A stretch of 64,000 nucleotides of DNA, from NCBI RefSeq assembly GCF_014194695.1, contig NZ_JACIAH010000003.1, forward strand, positions 1 through 64,000. Direction: 5' to 3'. A program made the translations under genes and the position numbers. The stretch is from Rhizobium sp. BK399. Lineage in GTDB: Bacteria > Pseudomonadota > Alphaproteobacteria > Rhizobiales > Rhizobiaceae. Below are positions 7,393 to 15,627 of the stretch, piece by piece; the stretch's first letter is position 1, and every line of letters starts with the position of its first letter. The notes under the pieces were generated by a model. That model was not told the origin of the DNA. It was given only the letters and a program-made list of their open reading frames with translations, and ran no database searches.

Positions 7393-7407
7393 TGACTATG
7401 AGAGTCA
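7393..7407 (+). promoter_or_regulatory. IRO box of the hmuP promoter
   Basis: TGACTATGAGAGTCA is a full TGA-N9-TCA match about 60 bases before the preferred hmuP start. The upstream in-frame codons overlap this box, which argues against them being the true start. Confidence 0.7.
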
Positions 7408-7469
7408 AGATAATAATGGATTTTCCCGGCGTTGCGCGCCGCGGATCAAGCAGAAATAACCGACCGGAA

Positions 7470-7652
7470 ATGATGGTTGAGAAGCCAGACACCTTTAGTC
7501 ATGCGTCGCTGCAGCGCGAACCAACGGCAGAAATGCGCGTTCTGGAAAGTGCGGACATTTTTCGCGGAGCGACCGAAATCATGATCCGCCACGATGGCGT
7601 GGTCTACCGCATGAAAATCACCCGTCAGGGCAAACTCATTCTCAATAAGTAG
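7470..7652 (+). CDS. hmuP: Hemin uptake protein HmuP (HemP family)
   Basis: This 60-residue HemP/HmuP protein has the family core SADIFRGATEIMIRHDGVVY and a C-terminal RMKITRQGKLIL. In Sinorhizobium and Bradyrhizobium the homologue is a DNA-binding co-activator needed for expression of the heme receptor gene. I start at MMVEKPDT because the longer frame (from 7389) overlaps the IRO box and its extra residues are unlike the family. It is the first gene of hmuPSTUV, 9 bases before hmuS. Confidence 0.88.
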   Translation: MMVEKPDTFSHASLQREPTAEMRVLESADIFRGATEIMIRHDGVVYRMKITRQGKLILNK

Positions 7653-7661
7653 GGCTAGGAC

Positions 7662-8714
7662 ATGACTGAAACCACGAAACCGGCTCCCGCCGACATTCGC
7701 GCATTCCGTGCAGAGAATCCGAAGATGCGCGAGCGTGACATCGCCGCTCAGCTTCAGATTCCGGAAGCCGCGTTAGTTGCAGCCGAGGTCGGCGTCAGCG
7801 CGACCCGTATCGACGGCAGCGCCTTGAAACTTCTGGAGCGGGTCGCTGAACTCGGCGAAGTCATGGCCCTTTCCCGCAACGAAAGCGCTGTTCACGAAAA
7901 GATCGGCGTTTACGAAAACATCACCGCCGGACCGCACGCTTCGATCGTGCTTGGGGAAAACATCGACCTCCGCATTTTCCCGAACCGCTGGGCGCATGCT
8001 TTCGCAGTCTCCAAGAAGGACGGCGACCAGGAACGCCTGAGCCTGCAGTACTTCGACAAGGCCGGCAACGCCGTTCACAAGATCCATCTTCGCCCGAGCT
8101 CTGACGTCGAGGCCTATCACGCCATCGTCCGCGATCTGAAGCTCGACGACCAGTCGCAGGAATTTGTAGCTGATCCGGCGCCGACGTCGATGGACGAGAG
8201 CGGCGAAGTCTCGCGCGATGAACTGCGGGAGCACTGGAGCAAGCTCACCGACACGCACGAATTCTTCGGCATGCTGCGCAAGCTGAAGATCGGCCGCCAG
8301 GTCGCCGTTCGCACCGTCGGCGACGATTATGCATGGCAGCTCGACAACACCGCGACGGCGGAGATGATGCACGCCTCGGTCAAGGCTGGCCTACCGGTCA
8401 TGTGCTTTGTCGCCAACAACGGCATCGTCCAGATCCATTCCGGCCCGATCTTCAACGTGCAGCCGATGGGTCCGTGGATCAACATCTTCGACCCCACCTT
8501 CCACTTGCACCTCAGGCAGGATCACATCACCGAGACCTGGGCCGTGCGCAAGCCGACGAAGGACGGCCATGTGACCTCGCTCGAGGCCTACAATGCCGAG
8601 GGCGAAATGATCATCCAGTTCTTCGGCAAGCGTAAGGAAGGCACCGACGAGCGCGACGATTGGCGCACCATCATGGAAAACCTGCCGCGCGCAGGAACCA
8701 GCGTCGCGGCTTGA
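7662..8714 (+). CDS. hmuS: Hemin transport/degradation factor HmuS
   Basis: A 350-residue cytoplasmic protein of the HemS/ChuS family, with two homologous halves (about 1-170 and 180-350); the repeat is seen in the RVAELGEVMALSRNESAVHE and LRKLKIGRQVAVRTVGDDYA segments. HemS-type proteins accept heme from the HmuTUV importer and store it or, in some species, break it down. Its position between hmuP and hmuT fits. With the HmuQ-like enzyme nearby, the cell may have both a carrier and an oxygenase. Confidence 0.93.
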   Translation: MTETTKPAPADIRAFRAENPKMRERDIAAQLQIPEAALVAAEVGVSATRIDGSALKLLERVAELGEVMALSRNESAVHEKIGVYENITAGPHASIVLGENIDLRIFPNRWAHAFAVSKKDGDQERLSLQYFDKAGNAVHKIHLRPSSDVEAYHAIVRDLKLDDQSQEFVADPAPTSMDESGEVSRDELREHWSKLTDTHEFFGMLRKLKIGRQVAVRTVGDDYAWQLDNTATAEMMHASVKAGLPVMCFVANNGIVQIHSGPIFNVQPMGPWINIFDPTFHLHLRQDHITETWAVRKPTKDGHVTSLEAYNAEGEMIIQFFGKRKEGTDERDDWRTIMENLPRAGTSVAA

Positions 8715-8727
8715 GCGGGAGATGACG

Positions 8728-9618
8728 ATGCGTAAGGAACCGCAAAGCAAGCGGCTTCGGGCAATGGCATTTTCGGTGGCGGCGATCATCTCGTCGTTCG
8801 CTGCCGCGCCCGATGTGATGGCCGCCGACAAACTGGATACGAGCCGCCTCGTCTCCGTCGGCGGTGACGTCACCGAGATCATCTACGCGCTTGGTGAGCA
8901 GAACCGCCTGATCGCGCGCGACACGACCAGCATGTATCCCGAAGCGGCAACGAAGCTGCCCGATGTCGGCTATATGCGCGCGCTGTCGCCGGAAGGCATC
9001 CTTGCGATGAACCCGACGGCGATCATCGCCATCGAGGGATCCGGTCCTCCGGAAGCGCTCAACGTACTCAAGGGCGCGAGCGTCCCCTTCGAGACTGTAC
9101 CCAATGCCTATACCCGCGAAGGCATCCTCGCCAAGATCGACCGGGTCGGCGATCTCCTCGCTCAGCCCGACAAGGCAAAGGCGCTGGAGGACAAGGTCGG
9201 CGCGGATCTGGACGCGGCAATCGCCGACGCCGCCAAGCGGCCCGAAAGCGAGCGCAAGCGCATCCTCTTCATTCTGAGCATGCAGGGCGGCAAGATCATG
9301 GCCTCCGGCACCGGCACGGCTGCTGATGGCATCATCAAGTTGTCGGGTTCGGTCAACGCCGTGGGCAACTTTCCCGGCTATAAGCCCCTCACCGATGAAG
9401 CGATCGTCGAAGCCAAACCTGATGTCATTCTGATGATGAACCGCGGCGACGGATCCGGCACCACCAATGAAGACCTTCTCAAGCAGCCAGCATTGGCCCT
9501 GACGCCTGCCGCGCAGAAAAAGGCGATCATTCGTATGGATGGTCTGCATCTCCTCGGTTTCGGCCCCCGCACCGCGAGCGCCGTCCGCGAATTGAACGCG
9601 GCGATCTACGGGAGCTGA
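8728..9618 (+). CDS. hmuT: Periplasmic hemin-binding protein HmuT
   Basis: A signal peptide (about residues 1-33, ending VMAADK) precedes a class III periplasmic binding domain: RLVSVGGDVTEIIYALGE, then DTTSMYPEAATKLPDVGYM, and GLHLLGFGPRTASAVREL at the end. It carries heme to the HmuU permease. I prefer ATG 8728 because the GCGGGAG ribosome site abuts the ATG at 8722. Its stop overlaps the hmuU start. Confidence 0.92.
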   Translation: MRKEPQSKRLRAMAFSVAAIISSFAAAPDVMAADKLDTSRLVSVGGDVTEIIYALGEQNRLIARDTTSMYPEAATKLPDVGYMRALSPEGILAMNPTAIIAIEGSGPPEALNVLKGASVPFETVPNAYTREGILAKIDRVGDLLAQPDKAKALEDKVGADLDAAIADAAKRPESERKRILFILSMQGGKIMASGTGTAADGIIKLSGSVNAVGNFPGYKPLTDEAIVEAKPDVILMMNRGDGSGTTNEDLLKQPALALTPAAQKKAIIRMDGLHLLGFGPRTASAVRELNAAIYGS

Positions 9619-10733
9619 TGATGGCTCTCTTGGACGCCATGGGACAGAAGCGCGCCATGTTTTCGCTGGCAGGTCTCCGGGAACTCCACAGGGCGGGCGA
9701 TCGCAGTCGCCTTGCCCTGTTGGCGATCCTTCTGCTTGCGGCTGGCTCCGTCCTGTCTCTGTTGTTTTCAGTAACGACAGGCGCCTCAAACGCCTCGTTT
9801 GTCGATGTCATTGCCAACATCGCCGGCTCCGACGAAGCCCTGAACGCGCGTGACAGGATCATCATCTTTGATATCCGCATGCCCCGCGCCATCCTTGGCT
9901 TCCTCGTCGGTGGCTCGCTGGCCGTCTCTGGCGCCATCATGCAGGGCCTGTTCCGCAATCCGCTTGCGGACCCCGGGCTGGTCGGCGTCTCCTCCGGGGC
10001 AAGTCTCGGAGCAGTCGTTATCATTGTGCTCGCCAACACCTTTGCAGCACCGCTCTACACGCTGCTCGGCATCTACGCTTTGCCGATCGCAGCCTTCGGC
10101 GGCGGCCTTGCCAGCACGTGGTTGCTATACCGGATCGCAACCGGGAACGGCCAGACCTCGGTCGCCACGATGCTGCTTGCCGGCATCGCGCTCGGCTCGC
10201 TTGCCGGTGCGCTCACCGGCCTGCTGATCTACATGGCCAACGATCAGCAACTGCGCGACCTCACCTTCTGGGGCATGGGCTCACTTGCTGGAGCGACATG
10301 GGCAAAGATTGCCGCCGCCGGCCCCATCATCCTTCTCTCCTTCGCCGCGATACCGTTCATGGCGCGTGGCCTGAATGCGATAACGCTTGGCGAAGCCACA
10401 GCGTTTCACATGGGTGTCCCCGTTCAACGGTTGAAAAACATCGCCATCGTCTGCGTCGCCGCAGCAACTGGAGCTTCCGTCGCGGTCAGCGGCGGTATCG
10501 GTTTCGTCGGCATCGTCGTTCCGCATGTATTGCGCATGTCGATCGGCCCCGATCACCGCTTCCTGTTGCCGGCCTCGGCGCTTCTCGGCGGCTCACTGCT
10601 GATTTTCGCAGATGTGCTTGCAAGGACCATCGTCGCGCCGGCCGAACTGCCGATCGGCATCATTACCGCGGCTGTCGGTGGCCCGTTCTTCCTTTGGATT
10701 CTGTTGCGGCATCGCGCACGCCTTGCCCTTTGA
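9618..10733 (+). CDS. hmuU: Hemin ABC transporter permease HmuU
   Basis: This 371-residue FecCD-family permease has about ten membrane helices. Family motifs are visible: FDIRMPRAILGFLVGGSLAV near residues 86-105, GLFRNPLADPGLVGVSSGAS, and FVGIVVPHVLRMSIGPDHR. It forms the inner-membrane channel with HmuT and HmuV. The start ATG overlaps the hmuT TGA; a second ATG follows directly. The N-terminus is about 30 residues longer than the conserved core. Confidence 0.93.
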   Translation: MMALLDAMGQKRAMFSLAGLRELHRAGDRSRLALLAILLLAAGSVLSLLFSVTTGASNASFVDVIANIAGSDEALNARDRIIIFDIRMPRAILGFLVGGSLAVSGAIMQGLFRNPLADPGLVGVSSGASLGAVVIIVLANTFAAPLYTLLGIYALPIAAFGGGLASTWLLYRIATGNGQTSVATMLLAGIALGSLAGALTGLLIYMANDQQLRDLTFWGMGSLAGATWAKIAAAGPIILLSFAAIPFMARGLNAITLGEATAFHMGVPVQRLKNIAIVCVAAATGASVAVSGGIGFVGIVVPHVLRMSIGPDHRFLLPASALLGGSLLIFADVLARTIVAPAELPIGIITAAVGGPFFLWILLRHRARLAL

Positions 10734-10743
10734 GTATTGAGCA

Positions 10744-11535
10744 ATGATTGAAGTATCCGGCGTTTCCGTGCGCCTTTCCGGCAAGACCATTGTCAGTCAG
10801 GTCGGTTTTACGGCGGAGGCGGGACAGTTGACCGCGATTGCCGGCCCGAACGGTTCGGGCAAGACGACGACGATGAAGGCGGTCTCGGGTGAACTTCCCT
10901 ACTCCGGCTCCATTGCTTTCAATGGGCAGGAAGTCAACCGGTTACAGCCGTGGCAGCTGGCGACAATGCGGGGCGTGCTGCCGCAGGCAAGCTCGATCTC
11001 CTTTCCATTCACCGTGCGCGAAGTGGTGCGGATGGGCTTGACCACCGGCGTCAACCGAAAACCCGAGAAGGCCGAGCAGACTGCTGCGAATGCGCTGGCC
11101 TCCGTCGATCTCGACGGCTTCGAAGGCCGTTTCTATCAGGAGCTTTCGGGTGGGGAGCAGCAGCGTGTTCAACTCGCCCGCGTCCTCTGCCAGATCGCCG
11201 AGCCTGTCGTCGACGACAAGCCCTGTTGGCTTCTGCTTGACGAGCCGGTATCCAGCCTCGACATCAGCCACCAGCTGACCATCATGACGCTGGCGCGCAA
11301 GTTCTGCGAGGCTGGCGGCGGCGTCATCGCCGTCATGCATGACCTCAACCTGACCGCGCTCTTTGCCGACCGGATCATCCTGATGAAATCGGGGCAAGTG
11401 GCTGCCAGCGGCAGCGTCCGCGATGTCTTGACGGACGAGACGATGGAATCCGTCTTTGGCTGTGCGCTGCGGATTAATCAGGTCCCGAAGGACGGCACGC
11501 CTTTCGTACTTGCGCATAGTGCGATCCAGGCCTGA
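10744..11535 (+). CDS. hmuV: Hemin ABC transporter ATPase HmuV
   Basis: This 263-residue ABC ATPase has Walker A GPNGSGKTTT (about 34-43), signature LSGGEQQRVQLARVL, Walker B WLLLDEPVSSLD and a switch His in VMHDLNL. It powers HmuU. It is last in hmuPSTUV, 10 bases after hmuU. No obvious terminator follows; the next element is an EcfG-type promoter for a new unit. Confidence 0.94.
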   Translation: MIEVSGVSVRLSGKTIVSQVGFTAEAGQLTAIAGPNGSGKTTTMKAVSGELPYSGSIAFNGQEVNRLQPWQLATMRGVLPQASSISFPFTVREVVRMGLTTGVNRKPEKAEQTAANALASVDLDGFEGRFYQELSGGEQQRVQLARVLCQIAEPVVDDKPCWLLLDEPVSSLDISHQLTIMTLARKFCEAGGGVIAVMHDLNLTALFADRIILMKSGQVAASGSVRDVLTDETMESVFGCALRINQVPKDGTPFVLAHSAIQA

Positions 11536-11551
11536 TACAATCCAGCGTAGC

Positions 11552-11577
11552 GGAACTTTTTGCCGGACGACCGCGTT
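11552..11577 (+). promoter_or_regulatory. EcfG/RpoE2-type promoter
   Basis: GGAAC (11552-11556), 17 bases, CGTT (11574-11577). It lies about 110 bases upstream of the DUF883-like gene. Confidence 0.7.
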
Positions 11578-11689
11578 AAGCAATTGACGATTTGGGTCAT
11601 TGCCGGGCGACAATCTTCATGCAAACGTCGGCGACGGCCCTGTGTTAAACCAGGCCGCAGCAGAGCGCGCCTTACCGATGGAGAAAATC

Positions 11690-12037
11690 GTGGCCTCTTC
11701 GCTCCTCCACCCCATTCGCAGCCGGCGTAACGGCGGCACGCTTCACAACATCGAATCCACCATCGAAGAGCAGATCGAGTCTCTTCGCGAGGAGATCGCA
11801 GCGCTAACGAAGATTGCCGGAAAGCAGTCGCGGAAGTCGAGCGATCGCCTTCGCTATCAGGCGGCGGCAGGTTACGACGATCTTGTCGCCCGCAGCGAAG
11901 ACCTGATCCACGAATTGCAGGAAGGCTATCTTCGCGGCGCGCATGAAATGCGCAACACGGTGCGCAAGCATCCCCTCGCCACCGTCGGCGCCGCGGCAGC
12001 CTTTGGGCTTGTCCTCGCCCTCCTTGCCCGCCGTTAA
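11690..12037 (+). CDS. DUF883/ElaB-YqjD family membrane-anchored protein
   Basis: This is a helical protein of 115 residues with a long charged coiled region (ESTIEEQIESLREEIAALTK), then VRKHPLATVGAAAAFGLVLA, the single C-terminal membrane helix and poly-basic tail typical of ElaB/YqjD proteins. Those are ribosome-associated inner-membrane proteins of stationary phase in E. coli. GGAGA five bases before GTG 11690 supports that start; ATG 11678 is the alternative (119 residues). An EcfG-type promoter precedes it, matching a general-stress role. It is 9 bases from the next gene. Confidence 0.78.
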   Translation: MASSLLHPIRSRRNGGTLHNIESTIEEQIESLREEIAALTKIAGKQSRKSSDRLRYQAAAGYDDLVARSEDLIHELQEGYLRGAHEMRNTVRKHPLATVGAAAAFGLVLALLARR

Positions 12038-12046
12038 GGAGGCTCG

Positions 12047-12448
12047 ATGCTCTTCCCCATTCTCAGCCTGCTGGTAGGCACGAGTGTTCATCGGACCGTT
12101 GCGCGTACAAAGCGCAACGGTATTTTCGTGGCGATTGCCGCCGTGCTTTTGTTGACCGCCTACACACTCGCGGTCGTTGCTGGTGCGATATGGCTATCGG
12201 GGATCTACGGGCCTATCGGCGCAGCCCTCTTCCTGGCCGCCGCAGCACTGCTGATCGCGATCGTGGTCCTCGTCATCATGATGGTGATCAACGCGCAGGA
12301 AGCCCGTCGTGCACAGGAACGCAAACAGGCACTGGAATCACTCGCCGCAGTCGGCATTGGTCTCGTCCGCGCGCAACCCTTATTGACCGCCGGAGTGCTC
12401 GCAGCAATCGTGGCAGCCAATCTCATGGGTTCCAAGCGAGACGACTGA
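12047..12448 (+). CDS. Holin-like (phage holin superfamily III type) membrane protein
   Basis: A 133-residue protein with two strong central membrane helices (about 27-80), a charged QEARRAQERKQALE segment and a C-terminal hydrophobic helix. This resembles the YqjE-type holin-superfamily proteins that usually follow YqjD/DUF883 genes, and here it follows a DUF883 gene with AAGGAGG directly before the start. The pair probably forms an envelope-stress unit. 'Holin' is only a family name; there is no phage context. Confidence 0.7.
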   Translation: MLFPILSLLVGTSVHRTVARTKRNGIFVAIAAVLLLTAYTLAVVAGAIWLSGIYGPIGAALFLAAAALLIAIVVLVIMMVINAQEARRAQERKQALESLAAVGIGLVRAQPLLTAGVLAAIVAANLMGSKRDD

Positions 12449-12480
12449 CGGCTCGCATTGCTGCAATCAACTTTCACGAA

Positions 12481-12512
12481 AAAGGCCGGCGCCCCGAGGC
12501 AGCCGGCCTTTA
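12481..12512. terminator. Bidirectional terminator
   Basis: AAAGGCCGGC and GCCGGCCTTT form a perfect 10-bp stem around a 12-base loop between the convergent holin-like and rpoE2 genes. Confidence 0.85.
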
Positions 12513-12532
12513 ATCGCTGAGATGTGCAGAAT

Positions 12533-13087
12533 TCAGAAAGCGAAAGCCTTGGAGGTCAGCGGCGACGACGTCGCATCCGGTCCGAAATCGGCCTCGCCGG
12601 AAATCTGAAGCAACTCCTGGAGGCGCTGACGAGCGCGGTTGACGCGGCTCTTGATAGTCCCGACGGCACATCCGCAGATCTCCGCGGCTTCCTCGTAGGA
12701 GAACCCCGAGGCCCCAACTAGGATAATCGCTTCACGCTGATCGGGCGGCAACTGGTCGAGTGCCTTCTTGAAATCCTGAAGGTCAAGCGCCCCATACTGC
12801 GACGGGTGCATTGCCATCGACTCGGTGAACAAGCCGTCGCTATCCTGGATTTCGCGTCCGCTCTTGCGCATCTGACTGTAAAGCTCGTTGCGCAAAATCG
12901 TAAACAGCCAGGCTTTCATGTTCGTGCCCATCTCGAAATGATCCTGCTTTGCCCAGGCCTTCATGATGGTGTCCTGAACAAGGTCATCGGCCCGATCGTG
13001 GCGGCCGATCAGCGAGATAGCGAAGGCTCGGAGGCTGGGAAGAGACGCGAGAAGTTCGCGTTTGAAGCTCGGTTGCTGCTTTTCCAT
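12533..13087 (-). CDS. rpoE2: General stress ECF sigma factor RpoE2/EcfG
   Basis: This 184-residue ECF sigma factor has region 2 (about 10-75, with RADDLVQDTIMKAWAKQDHF) and region 4 (about 105-165, with LPPDQREAIILVGASGFSYE and AVGTIKSRVNRARQRLQELL). The pairing with NepR and PhyR places it in the EcfG group (RpoE2 in Sinorhizobium), directing transcription from GGAAC/CGTT promoters. It is 8 bases downstream of nepR, so sigma and anti-sigma are cotranscribed. The divergent promoter region carries EcfG-like sites, predicting autoregulation. Confidence 0.93.
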   Translation of the reverse strand: MEKQQPSFKRELLASLPSLRAFAISLIGRHDRADDLVQDTIMKAWAKQDHFEMGTNMKAWLFTILRNELYSQMRKSGREIQDSDGLFTESMAMHPSQYGALDLQDFKKALDQLPPDQREAIILVGASGFSYEEAAEICGCAVGTIKSRVNRARQRLQELLQISGEADFGPDATSSPLTSKAFAF

Positions 13088-13095
13088 GGAGCCAC

Positions 13096-13299
13096 CTACT
13101 TCGCGGCTTTGGCCGAAGCGACAAGTTCGGCTTGATCCAGCTTCTCGAGCAGATCGAGAAAGCGGTCCGGAATAGCCTCTTCCTGCACGGCAGCATAGAG
13201 CGATCGTAGCTTTACCCCGATCTGGCTGTTCGGGTCCAGTATATCGCTTGCGCGCATTTCCAGCCGCTGCCGATCTTTTTCATTCTTCCGTGTCGTCAT
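13096..13299 (-). CDS. nepR: Anti-sigma factor NepR
   Basis: A 67-residue NepR-family protein. The conserved helix core IGVKLRSLYAAVQEEAIPDR and the following FLDLLEKLDQAE are the parts that bind either EcfG or phosphorylated PhyR. It keeps RpoE2 inactive without stress. A TTG one codon earlier is possible, but the ATG at 13299 is more likely. Called RsiA1 in S. meliloti. Confidence 0.92.
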   Translation of the reverse strand: MTTRKNEKDRQRLEMRASDILDPNSQIGVKLRSLYAAVQEEAIPDRFLDLLEKLDQAELVASAKAAK

Positions 13300-13448
13300 C
13301 AATCGTCACTTTACTTCTGTTATTCGCTCGTCCTGCCGCCCGCCTTAAGTTCGTCTTAACTAATTCAGCCGCTTGGGCCGACTGATTGGCGAACACCCCG
13401 TCAGGTGCCATGGAACAAATGCGATGAGCCCTCTGTTGTAGGCACGAT

Positions 13449-13473
13449 AATGCTGCCAGGGAAAAAAAGTTCC
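13449..13473 (-). promoter_or_regulatory. Candidate EcfG-type promoter of nepR-rpoE2
   Basis: On the minus strand GGAAC (13473-13469) is followed after 16 bases by CATT, one base off the CGTT consensus. It points to nepR-rpoE2 and sits back to back with the phyR promoter. Confidence 0.5.
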
Positions 13474-13482
13474 TACTTCTCA

Positions 13483-13508
13483 GGAACATTTTTACAGTCC
13501 GTGACGTT
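13483..13508 (+). promoter_or_regulatory. EcfG/RpoE2-type promoter of phyR
   Basis: GGAAC (13483-13487), 17 bases, CGTT (13505-13508), 45 bases before the phyR start. Confidence 0.75.
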
Positions 13509-13553
13509 TTAATCGCCATTGAGGGCCACTCGGGCCTCTAGTGGGAGCTTTAA

Positions 13554-14348
13554 ATGACACTTTCGACTCGAATCGCGCCGCACCTTCCTTACCTGCGTCG
13601 TTATTCCCGCGCGCTTACCGGAACGCAGACCTCAGGCGACGCCTACGTCGCTGCTGTGCTTGAGGCGATCATTACCGACATATCCATTTTCCCGGATACT
13701 GCGGATGACCGCGTCGCATTGTACAAACTTTTCACCGCGCTCTTTGGTTCCGTCACGGTCCAGATTCCGGAACCGGCGTCACCTTACGCGTGGGAGCAGC
13801 GTGCAACGCTGAACCTCGCCAAGGTTTCGCCGCGCGCCCGTCAGGCCTTTATCCTGGCCTCTGTTGAAAACTTTCGCGTCGGAGAGATCGCCGAGATCTT
13901 GGGCGTGGAAGAAGATGAAGTGGTCGGCCTGCTCGACAGCGCATCACGCGAAATCTCTCGCCAGGTTGCAACCGATGTCATGATCATCGAGGACGAGCCG
14001 CTGATCGCGATGGACATCGAACAGATGGTAGAAAGCCTGGGCCACCGCGTCACCGGCATTGCGCGTACCCACGCCGAAGCAGTTGCGCTTTACAATAGGA
14101 CCCGGCCGGGCATGGTTCTTGCGGATATCCAGCTTGCCGACGGCAGTTCCGGCATCGATGCGGTCAACGACATCCTCAAGACCGCGAGCGTGCCAGTGAT
14201 CTTCATCACCGCCTTTCCGGAGCGATTGCTGACCGGCGAACGACCGGAGCCGACATTCCTGGTCACGAAGCCGTTCAATCCTGACATGGTCAAGGCCTTG
14301 ATCAGTCAGGCGCTCTTCTTCAACGAATCCACCAAGGCCGCTGCCTGA
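13554..14348 (+). CDS. phyR: Response regulator PhyR (anti-anti-sigma)
   Basis: This 264-residue protein joins a sigma-factor-like N-terminal domain (about 1-135, with VSPRARQAFILASVENFRVG as the region 4 mimic) to a receiver domain (about 140-255). The receiver has the acidic pair Glu146-Asp147, phospho-acceptor Asp191 in LADIQL, Thr219 and Lys239. When phosphorylated it binds NepR and frees RpoE2. GGGAG precedes the ATG. It is divergent from nepR-rpoE2 and followed by its likely kinase. Named RsiB1 in S. meliloti. Confidence 0.94.
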   Translation: MTLSTRIAPHLPYLRRYSRALTGTQTSGDAYVAAVLEAIITDISIFPDTADDRVALYKLFTALFGSVTVQIPEPASPYAWEQRATLNLAKVSPRARQAFILASVENFRVGEIAEILGVEEDEVVGLLDSASREISRQVATDVMIIEDEPLIAMDIEQMVESLGHRVTGIARTHAEAVALYNRTRPGMVLADIQLADGSSGIDAVNDILKTASVPVIFITAFPERLLTGERPEPTFLVTKPFNPDMVKALISQALFFNESTKAAA

Positions 14349-14365
14349 GGAAATGGCGCCTTAGA

Positions 14366-14391
14366 GGAACAAAAGGAAACGGGGGTGCGTT
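14366..14391 (+). promoter_or_regulatory. EcfG/RpoE2-type promoter of the HWE kinase gene
   Basis: GGAAC (14366-14370), 17 bases, CGTT (14388-14391), about 130 bases before the kinase start. It would place the sensor kinase under its own sigma factor. Confidence 0.65.
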
Positions 14392-14521
14392 TCGGGTAAA
14401 TCCGAGACGCTCTTCCGCCTTAAGGTTTTGTTTCAGCGCTTTACTCTAGGATGAGCTTCCCTATCGAAGGGCATCTTTCTCAGGGGGACTGAGAGAAGAT
14501 CAACACGGGAAAGGCGACTAG

Positions 14522-15556
14522 GTGAATACGAATGAACCAGTGCCCGGCATGCCCTTCGCGCTGGAAGAAAAAGCGGTATTGCTGCAGCGAGCCCTCGCCA
14601 GTGCAGGGATCTGCGTGATCTACCAGGATCCTCGCCTATCGATCACCTATGCCGATAACCTGCCTCCGCATTTCCAGTCACTGGCGATACCAGGCGGAAC
14701 CGACGCCGATCTTTTCGGCGAGCTGCAGGGAGCCAATCTGGCGAAACTGAAGCAGCAGGTATTCGAAACCGGAAGACCTGCTACGACCGAGGTCGACATT
14801 TCGATCGACGGTGAAATGCGCACCTACGAGTTGAAAATCGAACGCGCCGGTGGCGATCAACCGGTCGGAATCCTTTCCGTCATCTCAGAGGTAACGGAAA
14901 CGCGGCATCGCGAGAAAGTGCTGAAGTCCCTTCTTCGCGAACTCTCCCACCGCTCCAAGAACCTTCTCGCAATTATCCAGGGCATTGCCACCCAAACAGC
15001 CCGCAACACCATATCACTGGATAGCTTTCTGATGAAATTCCGGGGGCGGCTGCAATCGCTGTCGAATTCTCAGGATCTGATTACCGACTCCAGCTGGCGT
15101 GGTGCCTTCCTCTTCGAACTGGCTGAGAAGCAGTTCGCACCGTATTGGCCGGAGACCGCGGGACCGCCGCCGATCTCCGGGATAAACGTTCACCTCACTC
15201 CCAATGCCGCTGTGCATGTCGGTCTGGCGCTTCACGAATTGATCGTCAACTCGGCCTCCTACGGAGCAATCGCCGGCAGCAAGCCTGCCGTCACTCTAAC
15301 GTGCCGGGAAGTGGCCTCGGCCGGACGAAGGACCATCGAGATTTCTTGGACGGAGACGCTGTGCGATCCCGCCGAGATTCATGAATTCAGCGAGAACAGC
15401 TTCGGTAAAACGGTGCTGGAGCGCGTCGTACCCTCCTCTGTCAACGGCAAGGCCGAACTGACGCTGGTACCTGGTAGGATCGAATATAACCTCACAATCC
15501 CCGACGCCGAATTCGAAATTCTTAGGCGCCCCCCTCAAAAAGCCGCCATGCGCTAA
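14522..15556 (+). CDS. HWE-family sensor histidine kinase (stress, RsiC/PhyK type)
   Basis: The 344-residue soluble kinase has an N-terminal PAS-like domain (about 20-125). The H-box is LLRELSHRSKNLLAIIQGIA (His143) and the N-box ALHELIVNSAS (Glu239, Asn243). The Trp276-x-Glu278 pair in the G1 region is characteristic of HWE kinases. No membrane segment is seen, so it senses a cytoplasmic signal. Its position next to phyR suggests that it phosphorylates (or dephosphorylates) PhyR, as the HWE kinases RsiC and PhyK do. The start is GTG behind GGGAAAGG. Confidence 0.88.
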   Translation: MNTNEPVPGMPFALEEKAVLLQRALASAGICVIYQDPRLSITYADNLPPHFQSLAIPGGTDADLFGELQGANLAKLKQQVFETGRPATTEVDISIDGEMRTYELKIERAGGDQPVGILSVISEVTETRHREKVLKSLLRELSHRSKNLLAIIQGIATQTARNTISLDSFLMKFRGRLQSLSNSQDLITDSSWRGAFLFELAEKQFAPYWPETAGPPPISGINVHLTPNAAVHVGLALHELIVNSASYGAIAGSKPAVTLTCREVASAGRRTIEISWTETLCDPAEIHEFSENSFGKTVLERVVPSSVNGKAELTLVPGRIEYNLTIPDAEFEILRRPPQKAAMR

Positions 15557-15559
15557 ACG

Positions 15560-15600
15560 AAGAACAGCCAGTGCGAGGGCGGCGCACCGGCTGTTCTTTC
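15560..15600 (+). terminator. Rho-independent terminator of the kinase gene
   Basis: AAGAACAGCC and GGCTGTTCTT form a 10-bp stem that continues inward (GTGCG/CGCAC), followed by TTTC. The hairpin begins four bases after the kinase stop codon. Confidence 0.75.
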
Positions 15601-15627
15601 ACTCACCGGGAGGGGACCGTGAGTACG

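Noticed and set aside
8671..9789. A 372-codon minus-strand frame
   Set aside because: Antisense of hmuT/hmuU with no protein-like features.
12047..12448. Prophage signal from a holin-like gene
   Set aside because: No phage genes are near; the gene pairs with DUF883 as in ordinary envelope-stress loci.
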